DNA of 64,000 nt from Cyanobacteria bacterium SZAS-4 (GCA_018266255.1 JAFEAT010000001.1:186001-250000); one strand, 5' to 3'. Positions 50,647 to 61,157 are shown, counted from the stretch's first letter. A program made the numbers and translations. The notes: generated from the sequence alone by a model not told the origin.

Positions 50647-52455
50647 GTGTTCAGTTTCGGCAAAAAAAAGGGACCGACGCTCGGTCTGGACATAAATAGC
50701 GATAGCATCACGCTAATTCAGCTGGACAAAACTCGCTCTGGTATCGAAGTTGCACGGTTTGCCAGTCAGGCAACTCCGGCAAACGCGATTCGTGAAGGTT
50801 TGATCGCAGATCCAGAAACCGTCGGCGCAGTACTCATGGATCTGCTGGCTGCAGCTAGCATTCCGGTATCTGGTCCCTCTCCGATGATCAACATAGCTGT
50901 GCCTGCGCAAGCAGTGGTGATTCGACTGATGCCGGTTCCAGTTGGCATGCCACCAGAAGAATTAGCCGACGTAGTCACCCAGGAAGCGACCAACCACGTA
51001 CCTTTTCCGATCGAAGACGCGAATCTCGATTGGTCGCAGATGCCCGCTACAGAGCGCACAGATGCAGATGGCGTCAGACGTATTGACATCATTTTAGCGG
51101 CAATTCAACGTTCGATTATCGAATCTTACTGGCGCATGGCAGACAGCGCTGGAGTAAGGCTAGGGAAGGTCGATATCTCGTCACTATCCGTGGTGCGCAG
51201 CTTGGCACTGGCTGGATATCTGGGATCGAGCGGACATCTATCGATGATCGTCAACATGCGACATGACGCTACTGACATCAACGTAGTGCGAAGCGCCATG
51301 CCGCTTTTCGGGCGCTCTATCATGCTCGGTCTGGATACTCTTACTGAAGCTCTATCGAGAAGTCTCGAGATAAATTTCGACGAAGCGCTGGACCTCTTGC
51401 CGGAAATCGCCTTGTTCAACGTCGATCCGGCTGACTTTAGAATGGGGCAGGCCTCGCAAGTTGCCCGCACCGTATTCAGTGACATAACAGACGAGTTGCA
51501 AAGATCTCTCGACTTTTATAAATCTCAGGTGGGTGACGTCAAAGTCGACCAGATCGTCCTAACCGGTCCTGGGTGCATGATTCCGCAGCTCGACCAGTAC
51601 ATATCGAACAAGATGAACATCAAGACAATTTTGTCTGATCCTATGCGCGATCTTGTATTTAGCCCCGATGTGATCGTCGATAGCATGCGCCCAATTTTGG
51701 CAGCCTTGATCGGGTCATCGATCGAGACCAGTTGGAACCCATCTTTTACCGTCGACCTCGATTTGAATAAGGAAGGGCGGCTGCCTCTTCTTTATGACGA
51801 GCGGAAAACGCAGGTAATAGCACCAGACGAACGACCGACACCGTGGTTCAAAGCTGCCATTGTGGCAGGGATTGCGACCTTAGCCCTTTCCCTGGCTTCA
51901 TATGGGTTCATCAGTCAATTCGACATTCCAAACAAACAAAAACAGATCGATCAACTGGCTGAAAAGACTGTTAAAAGTACCGCCGAACTAAAACAATTGA
52001 GTGCGCTGCGTAAAGAAAATGATGTACTGACGAACAAGAAAAAAATTCTAGACGGCATCGTAAAAAAATCAAACCATTGGTCTACTGTTTTAGATTCGAT
52101 TAGAAACGGCATTCCAACAGCAGTTCAGATAGAAGCAATCAACATAGATAAGACTGCCACAATTCAGGGAGACGCCCTCGATTTTCAGAGTGTCTCGAAT
52201 TTTGCACTTAACTTGAGCACCGCCCCTGGTTTAAACGACGCGGTGGTGCAAAGTGCATCACGCAAAGAGAAAACACCAGAAGTGATTTTCTACCAGATCG
52301 TCGCCAAAGTCACAGGCATCGGAGACCAGGCGCCGACAACTCCAACTGCTCTTGCAGACGGCAAAACCGAAGATCAACCAGCCAATCCGTTGCCACAAAT
52401 GCTTGAGAATTTACAGAAGCCTCCCACCATCAGAAAACCAGAGGGGGCAATGTAG
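50647..52455 (+). CDS. pilM: PilM-PilN fusion protein
   Basis: Pilus alignment protein. Residues 1-365 are PilM, an actin-like ATPase domain (LGLDINSDSITLIQLD; ATNHVPFPIEDANLDW; VVLTGPGC-like LTGPGCMIPQLDQYI). A membrane segment follows (about 400-420: AAIVAGIATLALSLASYGF), then a coiled coil and a PilN-like ferredoxin-fold part (about 470-560: WSTVLDSIRNGIPTAVQIEA). In most bacteria these are two genes. GTG start; the AGGA nearest it is only 1 base away, so a GGAG 11 bases upstream may be used. Confidence 0.9.
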   Translation: MFSFGKKKGPTLGLDINSDSITLIQLDKTRSGIEVARFASQATPANAIREGLIADPETVGAVLMDLLAAASIPVSGPSPMINIAVPAQAVVIRLMPVPVGMPPEELADVVTQEATNHVPFPIEDANLDWSQMPATERTDADGVRRIDIILAAIQRSIIESYWRMADSAGVRLGKVDISSLSVVRSLALAGYLGSSGHLSMIVNMRHDATDINVVRSAMPLFGRSIMLGLDTLTEALSRSLEINFDEALDLLPEIALFNVDPADFRMGQASQVARTVFSDITDELQRSLDFYKSQVGDVKVDQIVLTGPGCMIPQLDQYISNKMNIKTILSDPMRDLVFSPDVIVDSMRPILAALIGSSIETSWNPSFTVDLDLNKEGRLPLLYDERKTQVIAPDERPTPWFKAAIVAGIATLALSLASYGFISQFDIPNKQKQIDQLAEKTVKSTAELKQLSALRKENDVLTNKKKILDGIVKKSNHWSTVLDSIRNGIPTAVQIEAINIDKTATIQGDALDFQSVSNFALNLSTAPGLNDAVVQSASRKEKTPEVIFYQIVAKVTGIGDQAPTTPTALADGKTEDQPANPLPQMLENLQKPPTIRKPEGAM

Positions 52456-52457
52456 CC

Positions 52458-53174
52458 ATGAAAAAACGCTATAAAATCGCGATCTCAACTGTTCCGTTTT
52501 TACTCACGGCTGTCGTTCTATCTGCTTTGACCTATCCAAAAGTTCTGGAAGATAAAGAAAAAAGTTCTGAACTAGCTCAAAAAGACCAGCAGTATCAGCA
52601 GCTTCAAGCGAAATTGCAGCAGCGAGTGAAAGCAGAACAAGAAAAGAGAACTCTCGAAACCGACATCGAAACACTTCGCGGTGCGGTGCCGAAATCGCCC
52701 GAATTAGATCTGGCCATGATCGATTTAGAAAAGATGTGTACTGATTCCAGTATTCATCTTTTGGCGGTGGAAACCCCATCTCAAGAATCGATGCACAAAA
52801 TCTCCACCTCTGAAGACGAAATCAAAGAGTTGATCGGCGAAAGCAAGGTTGGTTTAGGCACACGAACGCTGCAAAAATCGGTTCCCACTGCCACTACAAA
52901 CGGTGGCAAAACTGATGCTGGTCCAGTTGACTCGGGGCTGAAGCGCTTGATCAAGCAAGTTTATGTAACCGGTGATTATAATGGAATGGTCGGCTTGATG
53001 AAGCGACTGGAAGGTTATCAACGGACCGTCGGCGTGGACGAAATTTCGATCGCAATCAGCACCAAGGGATCAAACGAAAACACCGGGCACACGCCAGCAA
53101 GCGAGCGAGCGCAAAAGTTGAATTTGTCGAAACCGGTGATGGCATTTCTACTGACGCTCTATTACTTACCTTGA
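52458..53174 (+). CDS. pilO: PilO-like protein
   Basis: 238 residues, 2 bases after the PilM-N fusion. ATG with GAGGGGG upstream. One N-terminal membrane segment (about 8-25: AISTVPFLLTAVVLSALTY), then a coiled coil (about 30-75: SELAQKDQQYQQLQAKL) and a small alpha/beta domain (about 95-230). This is the PilO layout and position. It lines up with PilN to form the inner-membrane bridge. Identity is by layout and neighbours; sequence conservation is low in this family. Confidence 0.85.
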   Translation: MKKRYKIAISTVPFLLTAVVLSALTYPKVLEDKEKSSELAQKDQQYQQLQAKLQQRVKAEQEKRTLETDIETLRGAVPKSPELDLAMIDLEKMCTDSSIHLLAVETPSQESMHKISTSEDEIKELIGESKVGLGTRTLQKSVPTATTNGGKTDAGPVDSGLKRLIKQVYVTGDYNGMVGLMKRLEGYQRTVGVDEISIAISTKGSNENTGHTPASERAQKLNLSKPVMAFLLTLYYLP

Positions 53175-53205
53175 GAATATATTTTTTCAGTGAGCCATTT
53201 TTTTT

Positions 53206-53991
53206 ATGACTAACGCAACAATTTTTTCAAAGGCGAAAAAAGCACAACGCTCACCTACGCTGTTTGCCCTGATTTCTGCAGTCGTCACCACTTCAGGTGG
53301 ATCGACTGCGTGGGCGGCGCCCGCGACGGATGCCGCGACAAGGTCAACGAAAACAACCTCGACAACGACAACAACCACTGCTGTAACGACACCTTCTGCT
53401 TCTGCTTCTCCTTCTCCTTCCTCCTCTGAAACTACAGGGTCCGCAGGTGGCCAGCTCTCAGACCCGCAATATCCAATGAACGTGCCGGCTACGAGTCGTA
53501 GCGAAGCGATGATGAAAGCCCGGGTCGGTGCAGGGCGAATCAATCCGTTTGCTCAGCCTGCAGGAGCTTTTAAACCACTTTTCGATGCGCCCGAAATCAA
53601 ACAACCGAAAGCGTTGCCAAAGGTTCATGTGCCACCGCCGCCGAAGTTTGCCCTCGCGCCGCCACCTCCGCCCACCGAAACCATTTTGCCGGGTCTTGCA
53701 GCTCAGTCAGTAGGTCAAGCTGGAGCCGGGATGAGCGACGCCGAGATGCCAGAGCCACCCGAGAAACCGCTGATTGCAGAAAAAATGAAACTGGTCGGCG
53801 TGCTGGCTGACAGAGCCTTTTTCACTTTCACTGACTTATCTCTGCGACGCGCAAACAAGTTTCCATCGACTGTAGTTCTCGCAAACGGGGAACAATTCGA
53901 ATCAGTTCACCTGATCTCAGTTGAGCCAAACAGTGTGATACTCGAGGAAGACGGCGAACGAATCACCAAAGAACTAGAGCGAATTCGATGA
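53206..53991 (+). CDS. PilP/GspC-like pilus protein
   Basis: 261 residues. A signal peptide or anchor (about 17-38: FALISAVVTTSGGSTAWA) is followed by a Thr/Ser-rich stretch (about 45-85). The C-terminal domain (about 190-261) holds KLVGVLADRAFFTFTD and ANGEQFESVHLISVEPNSV, the homology-region pattern of GspC/PilP. Position after PilO fits PilP, which links the platform to the outer ring. Sequence similarity to PilP is weak; no secretin gene (pilQ) is in the window. Stop overlaps the next start by 4 bases. Confidence 0.75.
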   Translation: MTNATIFSKAKKAQRSPTLFALISAVVTTSGGSTAWAAPATDAATRSTKTTSTTTTTTAVTTPSASASPSPSSSETTGSAGGQLSDPQYPMNVPATSRSEAMMKARVGAGRINPFAQPAGAFKPLFDAPEIKQPKALPKVHVPPPPKFALAPPPPPTETILPGLAAQSVGQAGAGMSDAEMPEPPEKPLIAEKMKLVGVLADRAFFTFTDLSLRRANKFPSTVVLANGEQFESVHLISVEPNSVILEEDGERITKELERIR

Positions 53992-54554
53992 CATTAGACA
54001 ATCTGACCTTCGACAAAGCGATCTCACTTTCCACAGATTTGATTTACTCAGTCGAAACAGGCGAAGTCAGCGCGGCAGACGCAGTTGAGCATCTCAATGC
54101 GATTGTCAGCTCCACAAACGGCGCCAGAGGTTTCTTCGTGGCGCTTCTCACCGGTGAGTCAGCTTTGTCGAACGATCTGCCTGAAGAGTTCATCGATTCA
54201 TTCAGAAATCATTCGGATATCGTCTGCGACCTACTGACAAAAAACTTGATTATGTCGGCGACCATGGCAGTAACGCACAGGCGAAACGAAGACGCCAAGA
54301 TGGAAGCGAATTCACGTGCTGTGAATGAAAAAACAAAGCGCATCATCCGTCGACTCGACAACGAAGGGATGGCTCGACACATTTTGAGTATGACCGACGC
54401 GATTCAGCATAAGCTTCAAACGGGCGAGGATGACCACGGTTCAGACTACTCGCCATTTCTACAGCGCTGGCGATACGACGCCGAACAACTGAAACAAGCT
54501 CTAGTTGCGCTTTCAGAACTGAACCCAGATCATCACATTCCTACTTCGGCCTGA
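53988..54554 (+). CDS. Small helical protein at the end of the pilus locus
   Basis: 188 residues, cytoplasmic, mostly helical, with no signal or membrane segment. It starts at ATG in an ATGA overlap with the PilP-like gene and ends the operon. Contains a charged middle helix (RRNEDAKMEANSRAVNEKTK). Not a known pilus component; could be a PilB/PilT accessory or a regulator. I do not recognise it. Confidence 0.7.
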   Translation: MTLDNLTFDKAISLSTDLIYSVETGEVSAADAVEHLNAIVSSTNGARGFFVALLTGESALSNDLPEEFIDSFRNHSDIVCDLLTKNLIMSATMAVTHRRNEDAKMEANSRAVNEKTKRIIRRLDNEGMARHILSMTDAIQHKLQTGEDDHGSDYSPFLQRWRYDAEQLKQALVALSELNPDHHIPTSA

Positions 54555-54564
54555 ATACATCAGC

Positions 54565-54584
54565 TTTGTCACAAATGTGACAAA
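54565..54584 (+). promoter_or_regulatory. Inverted repeat, possible operator
   Basis: TTTGTCACA and TGTGACAAA are perfect 9-base arms separated by AA. It lies 10 bases past the pilus operon and about 210 bases before the kinase gene. The 2-base loop is too tight for a terminator, so a dimeric regulator site is more likely. Confidence 0.45.
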
Positions 54585-54714
54585 AACGTGGTGTATTTGT
54601 CGTGCCGTCAAAACACTTTACTCAAGCCAGTTTCGTCAGCTTGGACGATCATTTCGTCGGTCGGGAAGCTTGCCCAAAGCTGTCGCTGGATGCCGTTTCC
54701 GGGCGAGAATTCAC

Positions 54715-54742
54715 TTGACAACAACGCGGGCAGGACGACAAT
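54715..54742 (+). promoter_or_regulatory. Candidate promoter of the Ser/Thr kinase gene
   Basis: TTGACA (54715-54720), 16 bases, then GACAAT (54737-54742). The -35 is perfect and the -10 has four of six consensus bases. It would start transcription about 45 bases before the ATG at 54793. Confidence 0.55.
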
Positions 54743-54792
54743 GGTATAGCACTGTATTTCTACTTACTACAACCACGCGCATATCTTAGTAT

Positions 54793-56667
54793 ATGGATTC
54801 TTTCGTGTCTCAAACACACGATTCATCCGGCGGCTTCGTGCCGACCGGTGATCGGCCGAAGTTCGCCTTGATAGCAAATTCCGAAGATCGTCTTTTGGGA
54901 ACGGTAATCGGTGACCGCTACAAGATCTTGTCGCTCCTGGGAAAAGGCGGCATGGGCTCAGTCTACAAGGCGCAACACACATCGCTGGGCAAGACACAAG
55001 CGATCAAAGTTCTCAAACAATCTGCCCTGGAAAACAATACTGCGCTCAACCGCTTCGATATTGAGGCAAAAGCGGCAAGCTCTCTCAACCATCCAAATCT
55101 GGTATCAGTTCATGATTATGGTCTGACAGCAGATGGGGCACCTTATTTGGTTATGGATTTCGTCGAGGGCGTCAGCTTACTCGACGTTTTACTGCGCGAT
55201 GGGGCATTGAATTCAGCCCTGGTGCTCGAATTGTTCGAACAGATTTGCGACGGATTGGCTTATGCACACTCAGAAGGAGTGGTGCATCGCGACATCAAAC
55301 CGAGCAACATCATTCTCACACGCACCGCCACCGGTGCGCCACAAATCAAGATTGTAGACTTCGGCATCGCCAAAATCGTCAGCCATGACAATGACGAGCA
55401 CGAACTGACGCAGACAGGAGAAGTCTTCGGCAGCCCAATGTACATGAGCCCAGAGCAGTGTGAGGGGCATCGAGAACTGGATGCGCGCACCGACATTTAT
55501 TCAGTTGCCTGTGTCATGTACGAAGCACTCACGGGGCAACCGCCATTCGTTGGAGCGAATGCAATTCAAACGATGTACAAACAGATTAACGAAGCTCCAA
55601 ACCCCATGGACGGAGCCAATCGCAGACTGAAGATTCCACCTGCACTGGAATACGTCGTCATGCGAGCCTTAGAGAAGAAACCATCTGATCGACATCAATC
55701 GATGGAGGATTTGCGCAACGACCTGCAGTTGATCAAATCTGGTGGCAGTCCGACTCGCACCAAGAGTCAAGCCTGGTACAACAAAAAGCCGGTTCGCAAA
55801 CGCATTTTTGTCTACACTCTCGCCATCTTCATCGGCACATGGCTGGGTATCACTGCGGCTTCGCTCTATGCTCTGGCACCAGTAATTTTCATGCCCGAAT
55901 GGCAGCGCACTTTGCACAAAGCCAACAATAATTTGCGCAAAGGTCGTTATGATTTCGCCGAGCAATATTACAACAAAGCAGTCACTTTAGTAGACAAATC
56001 AAACGAGACTGCAACGGTGCGCGCCTTCGTGCGCTCTAACTTCGCTGACTTCTTCCTGCTCATGGCAGACAACGAAGATGACGACAGTCAGACTTTGCGT
56101 GCGCTGCACTTGTACGAACAGGCGCAGGCACTGGTTTCGAAAGATCAGATGAGCAAGCCATCAATCGAAGAATCTTCATATGTTGGTCGACAGGGCGACT
56201 GCTATTTCCGTCTCGGCAAATATTCAAAATCGATTCAGTCATTCCGACAGGCAATCGCAATCGGCGAAATAGCGCCCGGTAATTTCGACAAAGCTGAACT
56301 CTATTATCGACTGGGGCGAGCCTATGGAGCACAAAACAAACCCAAAGACGCCGAGGTCAGTTATCGCCACGCCATCACTGAAGCACGCAAAACGAAAGAC
56401 TTCGAGAATCTGGAAATTGCGAAGTACTATCACTACTTGGCCAACTCATTGACCGCACAAGAAGAGTATAAGGAAGCAAATAAGCTCTACTACCAATCAG
56501 AACAGCTGCGAAAGCGTATTTCAGGCGACAGCACACCACTCTATCTGTCCACGCTAGCAGACCATGCAGCACTTTTGACAAAAATGAACCAGACGGCAGA
56601 AGCGAAAAACATAACGGACTTCATCAAGCAACATCGACGCATCACAGAAACAATGCCACCACTTTAG
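54793..56667 (+). CDS. Ser/Thr protein kinase with TPR domain
   Basis: Hanks-type kinase. Glycine loop GKGGMGSVYKA (about residues 51-61), Lys72 in AIKVLK, catalytic HRDIKPSN with Asp167, DFG with Asp189, and the MYMSPEQ activation end. One membrane segment (about 335-362: VYTLAIFIGTWLGITAASLY) and then an extracytoplasmic TPR part (about 375-600: KGRYDFAEQYYNKAVTL, KYSKSIQSFRQAIAIGE). Same build as PknB-like kinases in which the outer part is a sensor. No ribosome site before the ATG. No partner phosphatase adjacent. Confidence 0.93.
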   Translation: MDSFVSQTHDSSGGFVPTGDRPKFALIANSEDRLLGTVIGDRYKILSLLGKGGMGSVYKAQHTSLGKTQAIKVLKQSALENNTALNRFDIEAKAASSLNHPNLVSVHDYGLTADGAPYLVMDFVEGVSLLDVLLRDGALNSALVLELFEQICDGLAYAHSEGVVHRDIKPSNIILTRTATGAPQIKIVDFGIAKIVSHDNDEHELTQTGEVFGSPMYMSPEQCEGHRELDARTDIYSVACVMYEALTGQPPFVGANAIQTMYKQINEAPNPMDGANRRLKIPPALEYVVMRALEKKPSDRHQSMEDLRNDLQLIKSGGSPTRTKSQAWYNKKPVRKRIFVYTLAIFIGTWLGITAASLYALAPVIFMPEWQRTLHKANNNLRKGRYDFAEQYYNKAVTLVDKSNETATVRAFVRSNFADFFLLMADNEDDDSQTLRALHLYEQAQALVSKDQMSKPSIEESSYVGRQGDCYFRLGKYSKSIQSFRQAIAIGEIAPGNFDKAELYYRLGRAYGAQNKPKDAEVSYRHAITEARKTKDFENLEIAKYYHYLANSLTAQEEYKEANKLYYQSEQLRKRISGDSTPLYLSTLADHAALLTKMNQTAEAKNITDFIKQHRRITETMPPL

Positions 56668-56821
56668 ACGGCTTGCTGCCGGCCTCGACCTCTCGCTCGA
56701 TGTTGTCAGCTTAGCAACTAGATTACCCCTTTCGGTAACATTCCCGGGTGATTCTCTAATTCTGAACCAGGCGCTAAGATCAACTATGGCGTGAGCCTGG
56801 CCTTTTACAGCTGGAGAAGTC

Positions 56822-59647
56822 TTGTCCGAAGCACTCAAAGATCGTTACTTGCTACAGATGATCTCACAGGCCCTTCCAGGACTCGTGTGGACCACAAGAG
56901 CAGACGGATATTGTGACTTCGTCAGCGAGCGCTGGCTTGAATACACGGGCTTGACTGCCGCTCAGGCAGAAGGCGCGGGATGGAAGTCCGCCATGCACGA
57001 GCAAGACCTGATAACACAACTGCAGATCTGGATAGACGCAGTTGAGTCCGGTTCCAACTACGAGAATGAACTTCGAATGTATCACGCCGAATCCGGCACG
57101 TATCGATGGAATTTGATACGCGGGATTGCGCTTCACGACAGCGACGGACAAGTGGAGAAGTGGCTCGGTGTCTGCACTGACGTGCACGAACTAAAACTTG
57201 CACAAGCCGCACTACGAGAGAAGGCAGAGTTGCTTACTCTCATAGGTGACAATATTCAGGGCGTCATCTGGATCTCAAAACCCGATGGCGAAACAGAATA
57301 TGTAAGCAAACACTGGTACGAATACACAGGCACAAAGGCTTCGGAGAAAAAAATCGAGCTGGAGGAATTTATTCATCCGATCGACTTCGCCAGCTGCAAA
57401 GTCATGTGGCAAAATGCGCTCAGTGAGAGAACGTCGGTGGCAGCAGAAGTTCGAATTAAACGCGCGACAGACGAGAAATTTTGCTGGAATATCGTGCGCA
57501 TTCAACCGATAAAAGACGAAAATGATCAGATCGTCAGATGGATTGGAACGATAATGGATATCAATGCACAAAAAAGTGCGGAGAATCTTCTGCAACTGGT
57601 GATTAACAGCATTCCAGGAGCGCTCTGGTGGAAAGACCGTGAGTCCAGATACCTTGGCTGCAACATGGAAAACGCCGTTCGCGCTGGTTTCAGCGATCCC
57701 AAATACATGATCGGACTGACAGACTACGAGGTTGCCTGGAAAGAACAAGCCGCAGAACTGCAAAGGGACGATCGCGAGGTGGTGCAATCAAATGTCGGTA
57801 AATACCACATAGTGGAGCAGATACAACTCGCTAACGGGCAGCGCGCCTGGCTAGACACGAGCAAAGTGCCGCTGCATGATGCCGAGGGAAACGTTGTTGG
57901 AACGGTCGGTAACTATGTCGATATCACGGCAAGATTGGAAGCAGAAGAGAATCTAAAATCACTAAATTTGGAACTCGAACAGCGAGTGATCGATCGCACC
58001 GCTGACTTGGAATTGGCAAAAGATGCAGCAGAAGCTGCGAATCGGGCCAAAAGTGATTTTGTCGCCAACATGAGCCATGAAATTCGAACACCGATGAATT
58101 CGGTAATCGGCATGAGTGATTTGCTCAGTCGCACGACCCTCACTGGCGCGCAGAAGGAGTTGGTCTACAACATTCAAAATTCGGCAGAGTGTTTGTTGGA
58201 TTTGATCAATGACATTCTCGATTTTTCAAAAATAGAAGCTGGCAAACTCGAATTGTGCGAAACCGATTTTGACCTGCGCAGCCTGATCGCCAACACTACC
58301 GAAATAATGTCTGAGACGGCCCGCAAAAAAGACCTCGCATTTACCAGCTTTATCGCACCCGACGTTCCCAATTTCGCACGTGGAGACCAGTCGCGAGTGC
58401 GCCAGGTGTTGCTGAATTTGCTTAGCAACGCAATCAAATTTACCGACCAGGGTAGTGTAAGTGTTTCAGTGAGCACTGCCGAACATTTGGACGATTACGA
58501 TCTCGTGCGCTTCGCCATAGAAGATACTGGCATCGGCATGACTCAGCAGACGCTAGATCGCTTGTTTAGCCCATTCTCGCAAGCAGACAGTTCCATTACT
58601 CGTAAATACGGTGGCACAGGACTTGGGCTATCCATATCTAGAAGTTTGGTCGAGCTTATGGGTGGAACTATTACTGTTGAAAGCAAAGAAGGAAAGGGCT
58701 CAATTTTCTACTTCAATATCTTTCTTGGCAAACCATCGCCGTTGTTGGCAGATTCCGCGCCGATCGCAACCGTTATCGAAGAGCACATTCCAAAATTCGA
58801 CAGTGCGCTTTTCGACAACACATTGATCTTGATAGCTGAAGACCAGAAGGTGAATCAACGACTGGCAATGTTGCAATTGCGCGAATTCGGTTGCGAAGCC
58901 ATCGCGGTATCGAATGGAAGAGAAGCGGTAGATGCATCGCAACAAACGAAGTATGCTGCAATCTTGATGGATTGCCAAATGCCAGAGATGGACGGGTTCG
59001 AAGCGGCTCGCACAATCCGCAAATTGGAAGAAGTAAGTGGACTTCATGTGCCGATAATCGCTATGACAGCACAAGCTATGTCGGGCGATCGCGAGCAATG
59101 CCTTGCAGCTGGCATGGACGATTACATAAGCAAACCAGTCACTTCGAAAAAGCTAGCTGACGTTTTACGCAAGTGGTTACCTCAATTTAAAAGCAACGCC
59201 AGAGACTACAACCAGGGCGATCCATCGGTGTTTTCGGCAGAGCCTCCGCAAAGTGGGATAACTGACAGTCGCGAAACCACTTCGTCGCTTGGATTTGCAT
59301 ACGAGCAATACGAAAGCAAATTGAACGAGTGGACCAAAGCTTTCGGTGAAAAAACCGCGTATGAACTAGCGTCCGAAATAGTCTTCGGCATCAAGACAGT
59401 GATCGTAGAACTGGAACAAAGTATTGCAGAGCGAGACGCTGCAACGCTGAAACAGACAGCACACCGATTGAAAGGACTGAGTCTAAATCTCTATCGAAAT
59501 GAAACCAAAAACTTGAGCGTGGAACTGGAAATGCATGCAAAATCGGGCGATTGGAAAACAATCGAAAAATATTTTGCACTGCTTAAAAATAGCTTTCAAG
59601 ACTTTCTTGTGCGCCTGCCCGCAGCATCCCAGGAAAGCCATCCTTAG
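56822..59647 (+). CDS. PAS hybrid histidine kinase with receiver and Hpt
   Basis: 941 residues, cytoplasmic, with TTG start and GGAGAAG upstream. Three PAS/PAC domains (about 10-130, 135-255, 256-385), a coiled coil, HisKA with His419 ([13 protein letters not shown]), HATPase_c ([20 protein letters not shown]), receiver domain with Asp717 ([12 protein letters not shown]) and a C-terminal Hpt domain with His881 ([12 protein letters not shown]). This is a complete internal phosphorelay in one chain; the output regulator is elsewhere. The stop shares bases with the convergent mobA stop, leaving no terminator. Confidence 0.95.
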   Translation: MSEALKDRYLLQMISQALPGLVWTTRADGYCDFVSERWLEYTGLTAAQAEGAGWKSAMHEQDLITQLQIWIDAVESGSNYENELRMYHAESGTYRWNLIRGIALHDSDGQVEKWLGVCTDVHELKLAQAALREKAELLTLIGDNIQGVIWISKPDGETEYVSKHWYEYTGTKASEKKIELEEFIHPIDFASCKVMWQNALSERTSVAAEVRIKRATDEKFCWNIVRIQPIKDENDQIVRWIGTIMDINAQKSAENLLQLVINSIPGALWWKDRESRYLGCNMENAVRAGFSDPKYMIGLTDYEVAWKEQAAELQRDDREVVQSNVGKYHIVEQIQLANGQRAWLDTSKVPLHDAEGNVVGTVGNYVDITARLEAEENLKSLNLELEQRVIDRTADLELAKDAAEAANRAKSDFVANMSHEIRTPMNSVIGMSDLLSRTTLTGAQKELVYNIQNSAECLLDLINDILDFSKIEAGKLELCETDFDLRSLIANTTEIMSETARKKDLAFTSFIAPDVPNFARGDQSRVRQVLLNLLSNAIKFTDQGSVSVSVSTAEHLDDYDLVRFAIEDTGIGMTQQTLDRLFSPFSQADSSITRKYGGTGLGLSISRSLVELMGGTITVESKEGKGSIFYFNIFLGKPSPLLADSAPIATVIEEHIPKFDSALFDNTLILIAEDQKVNQRLAMLQLREFGCEAIAVSNGREAVDASQQTKYAAILMDCQMPEMDGFEAARTIRKLEEVSGLHVPIIAMTAQAMSGDREQCLAAGMDDYISKPVTSKKLADVLRKWLPQFKSNARDYNQGDPSVFSAEPPQSGITDSRETTSSLGFAYEQYESKLNEWTKAFGEKTAYELASEIVFGIKTVIVELEQSIAERDAATLKQTAHRLKGLSLNLYRNETKNLSVELEMHAKSGDWKTIEKYFALLKNSFQDFLVRLPAASQESHP

Positions 59648-60321
59648 ATAGCGCGTTTCGCTGGAAATGGGTGTACAGCCGCAGCACTAGCGCCTCCCAT
59701 GATGGCACGCGAATAGTCTTGAGGTGTATTCACATTGAAGAAAGCGGGCAACTCTTCTCCGTTGGAACTGCCTGCATCGTATTCGAACGGTTGTGCCTTC
59801 AATCCCGAAAGAAACTCCTGGAGACTTAAATTGCCGGCGAACAACGATTCTTCCAGCGGCTTGATGCAGTTTTTGGAATAGAGCCCCAAGAGTGGTTCTA
59901 CACCCATGTCGTGAGTGAGCACTACCACATCGTTTCCATGTCTGGCAGCAGTCATTTCACGAATCAATCGTTTGTCAACAAACGGCATGTCGCATGCGAT
60001 GACAAAAGTGTACTCATGTTTTGCTACAAGCAGGCCTGAGAGAATCCCGCCGAGAGGTCCTCGGTATGGCAGTATGTCTTTGACTACGTCTACACCAAGG
60101 TCTTCGTAGTTGTCTGGTTCGTTCGCGACGATGAACACTTCTGCAAACAGATCTCGCACCTGATTGAGAACATGATTGACCATCGTCGTTCCCTCAAAAG
60201 GAAGAAAAGCCTTTGGTCGGCCCATTCGGCGACTCTTACCACCACAGAGAACGAGCGCAGTCACCGGAAGTGGCAGCGCTTCACGCGTTGGCGATTGAAT
60301 GACGTGGTTCAGGTTCTGCAT
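59644..60321 (-). CDS. mobA: Molybdenum cofactor guanylyltransferase MobA
   Basis: Transfers GMP to molybdopterin. 225 residues, normal. Nucleotide-binding signature LVLCGGKSRRMGRPKAFLPF (about 23-42), then RGPLGGILSGL and ACDMPFVD motifs, and the C-terminal FFNVNTPQDYSRA. It is 3 bases after the enoyl-CoA hydratase stop, with GGTGAG near its start, so it rides in the acyl-CoA operon. No molybdoenzyme is adjacent, which makes the operon position unusual. Confidence 0.95.
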   Translation of the reverse strand: MQNLNHVIQSPTREALPLPVTALVLCGGKSRRMGRPKAFLPFEGTTMVNHVLNQVRDLFAEVFIVANEPDNYEDLGVDVVKDILPYRGPLGGILSGLLVAKHEYTFVIACDMPFVDKRLIREMTAARHGNDVVVLTHDMGVEPLLGLYSKNCIKPLEESLFAGNLSLQEFLSGLKAQPFEYDAGSSNGEELPAFFNVNTPQDYSRAIMGGASAAAVHPFPAKRAI

Positions 60322-60324
60322 CTG

Positions 60325-61146
60325 TTACTCACCGGTGTAGACTGGTTTACGTTTTTCGGCGAAGGCTGCCAAACCTTCAAGACGATCTTTGCTATTTAGA
60401 AGTTGAAGATAAGCTTTGGTCTCAAGCGCCAGACCCGCTTCCAGGTCGCGGTCAAACCCCTCGTCGATAGCGATTTTTGCTTGCTTCAAAGAAAGTGGCG
60501 CAGCGCCTGAAATATCTTTCGCCCATTTACGTATTTCATCCATCAACGGTTGATGAAAATCACCAGAAGTCGCTTCAGGAACAACACGGTGAATCAATCC
60601 CAGGTCGTAACCTTTCTGAGCGGATAACGGTGCAGCAGTCAAGATCATTTCTTTCGCTTTCGACTTACCGATTAGTCGCGGAAGACGCTGTGTACCACCG
60701 GCTCCTGGGATAATTCCGAGAGTCACCTCTGTTAAACGAAGCGATGCATTTTCTGCCATCACACGCAAATCACAAGCAAGTGCCAATTCGGTACCGCCAC
60801 CATATGCGGAGCCATTGATTCCACCAATTACTACTTGTGGCAATTGTTCGATTGCATTCATGGTCTTCTGAATCATCAATAAATACTCGATGGCTTCAGC
60901 TTGAGTCATGCCTTTGCGTTCAGTCAGGTCGGCTCCAGCACAGAAAGTTTTCACCCCAGACCCGACGATTGCAACGACTCTCACCGAGCGATCTTCCTTC
61001 AACTCTTCGCAGGCAGATAAGATGGAGCGGAGCAATTCGCGATTCAAGCAATTCATCACTTTCGGACGATTAAGCTTAAACCAAACGAGACCTTCTTCTC
61101 GTTCAACTTCTAAAACTTTCTCGCTCACTTCGGTCATCGTCGTCAT
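60325..61146 (-). CDS. Enoyl-CoA hydratase/isomerase family protein
   Basis: 273 residues. Crotonase-fold oxyanion motifs KTFCAGADLTE (about residues 66-76) and NGSAYGGGTELALACDLR (about 111-128). Both catalytic glutamates are present, in GGGTELA and LTEVTLGIIPGAGG, so a hydratase function is expected. In the neighbouring context (HMG-CoA lyase, BCCP) a methylglutaconyl-CoA hydratase of leucine breakdown (AUH/YngF-like) is the likeliest role. ATG 61146 with AGGGGC upstream; ATG 61137 is an alternative. Confidence 0.92.
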   Translation of the reverse strand: MTTMTEVSEKVLEVEREEGLVWFKLNRPKVMNCLNRELLRSILSACEELKEDRSVRVVAIVGSGVKTFCAGADLTERKGMTQAEAIEYLLMIQKTMNAIEQLPQVVIGGINGSAYGGGTELALACDLRVMAENASLRLTEVTLGIIPGAGGTQRLPRLIGKSKAKEMILTAAPLSAQKGYDLGLIHRVVPEATSGDFHQPLMDEIRKWAKDISGAAPLSLKQAKIAIDEGFDRDLEAGLALETKAYLQLLNSKDRLEGLAAFAEKRKPVYTGE

Positions 61147-61157
61147 GCCCCTGTCAC

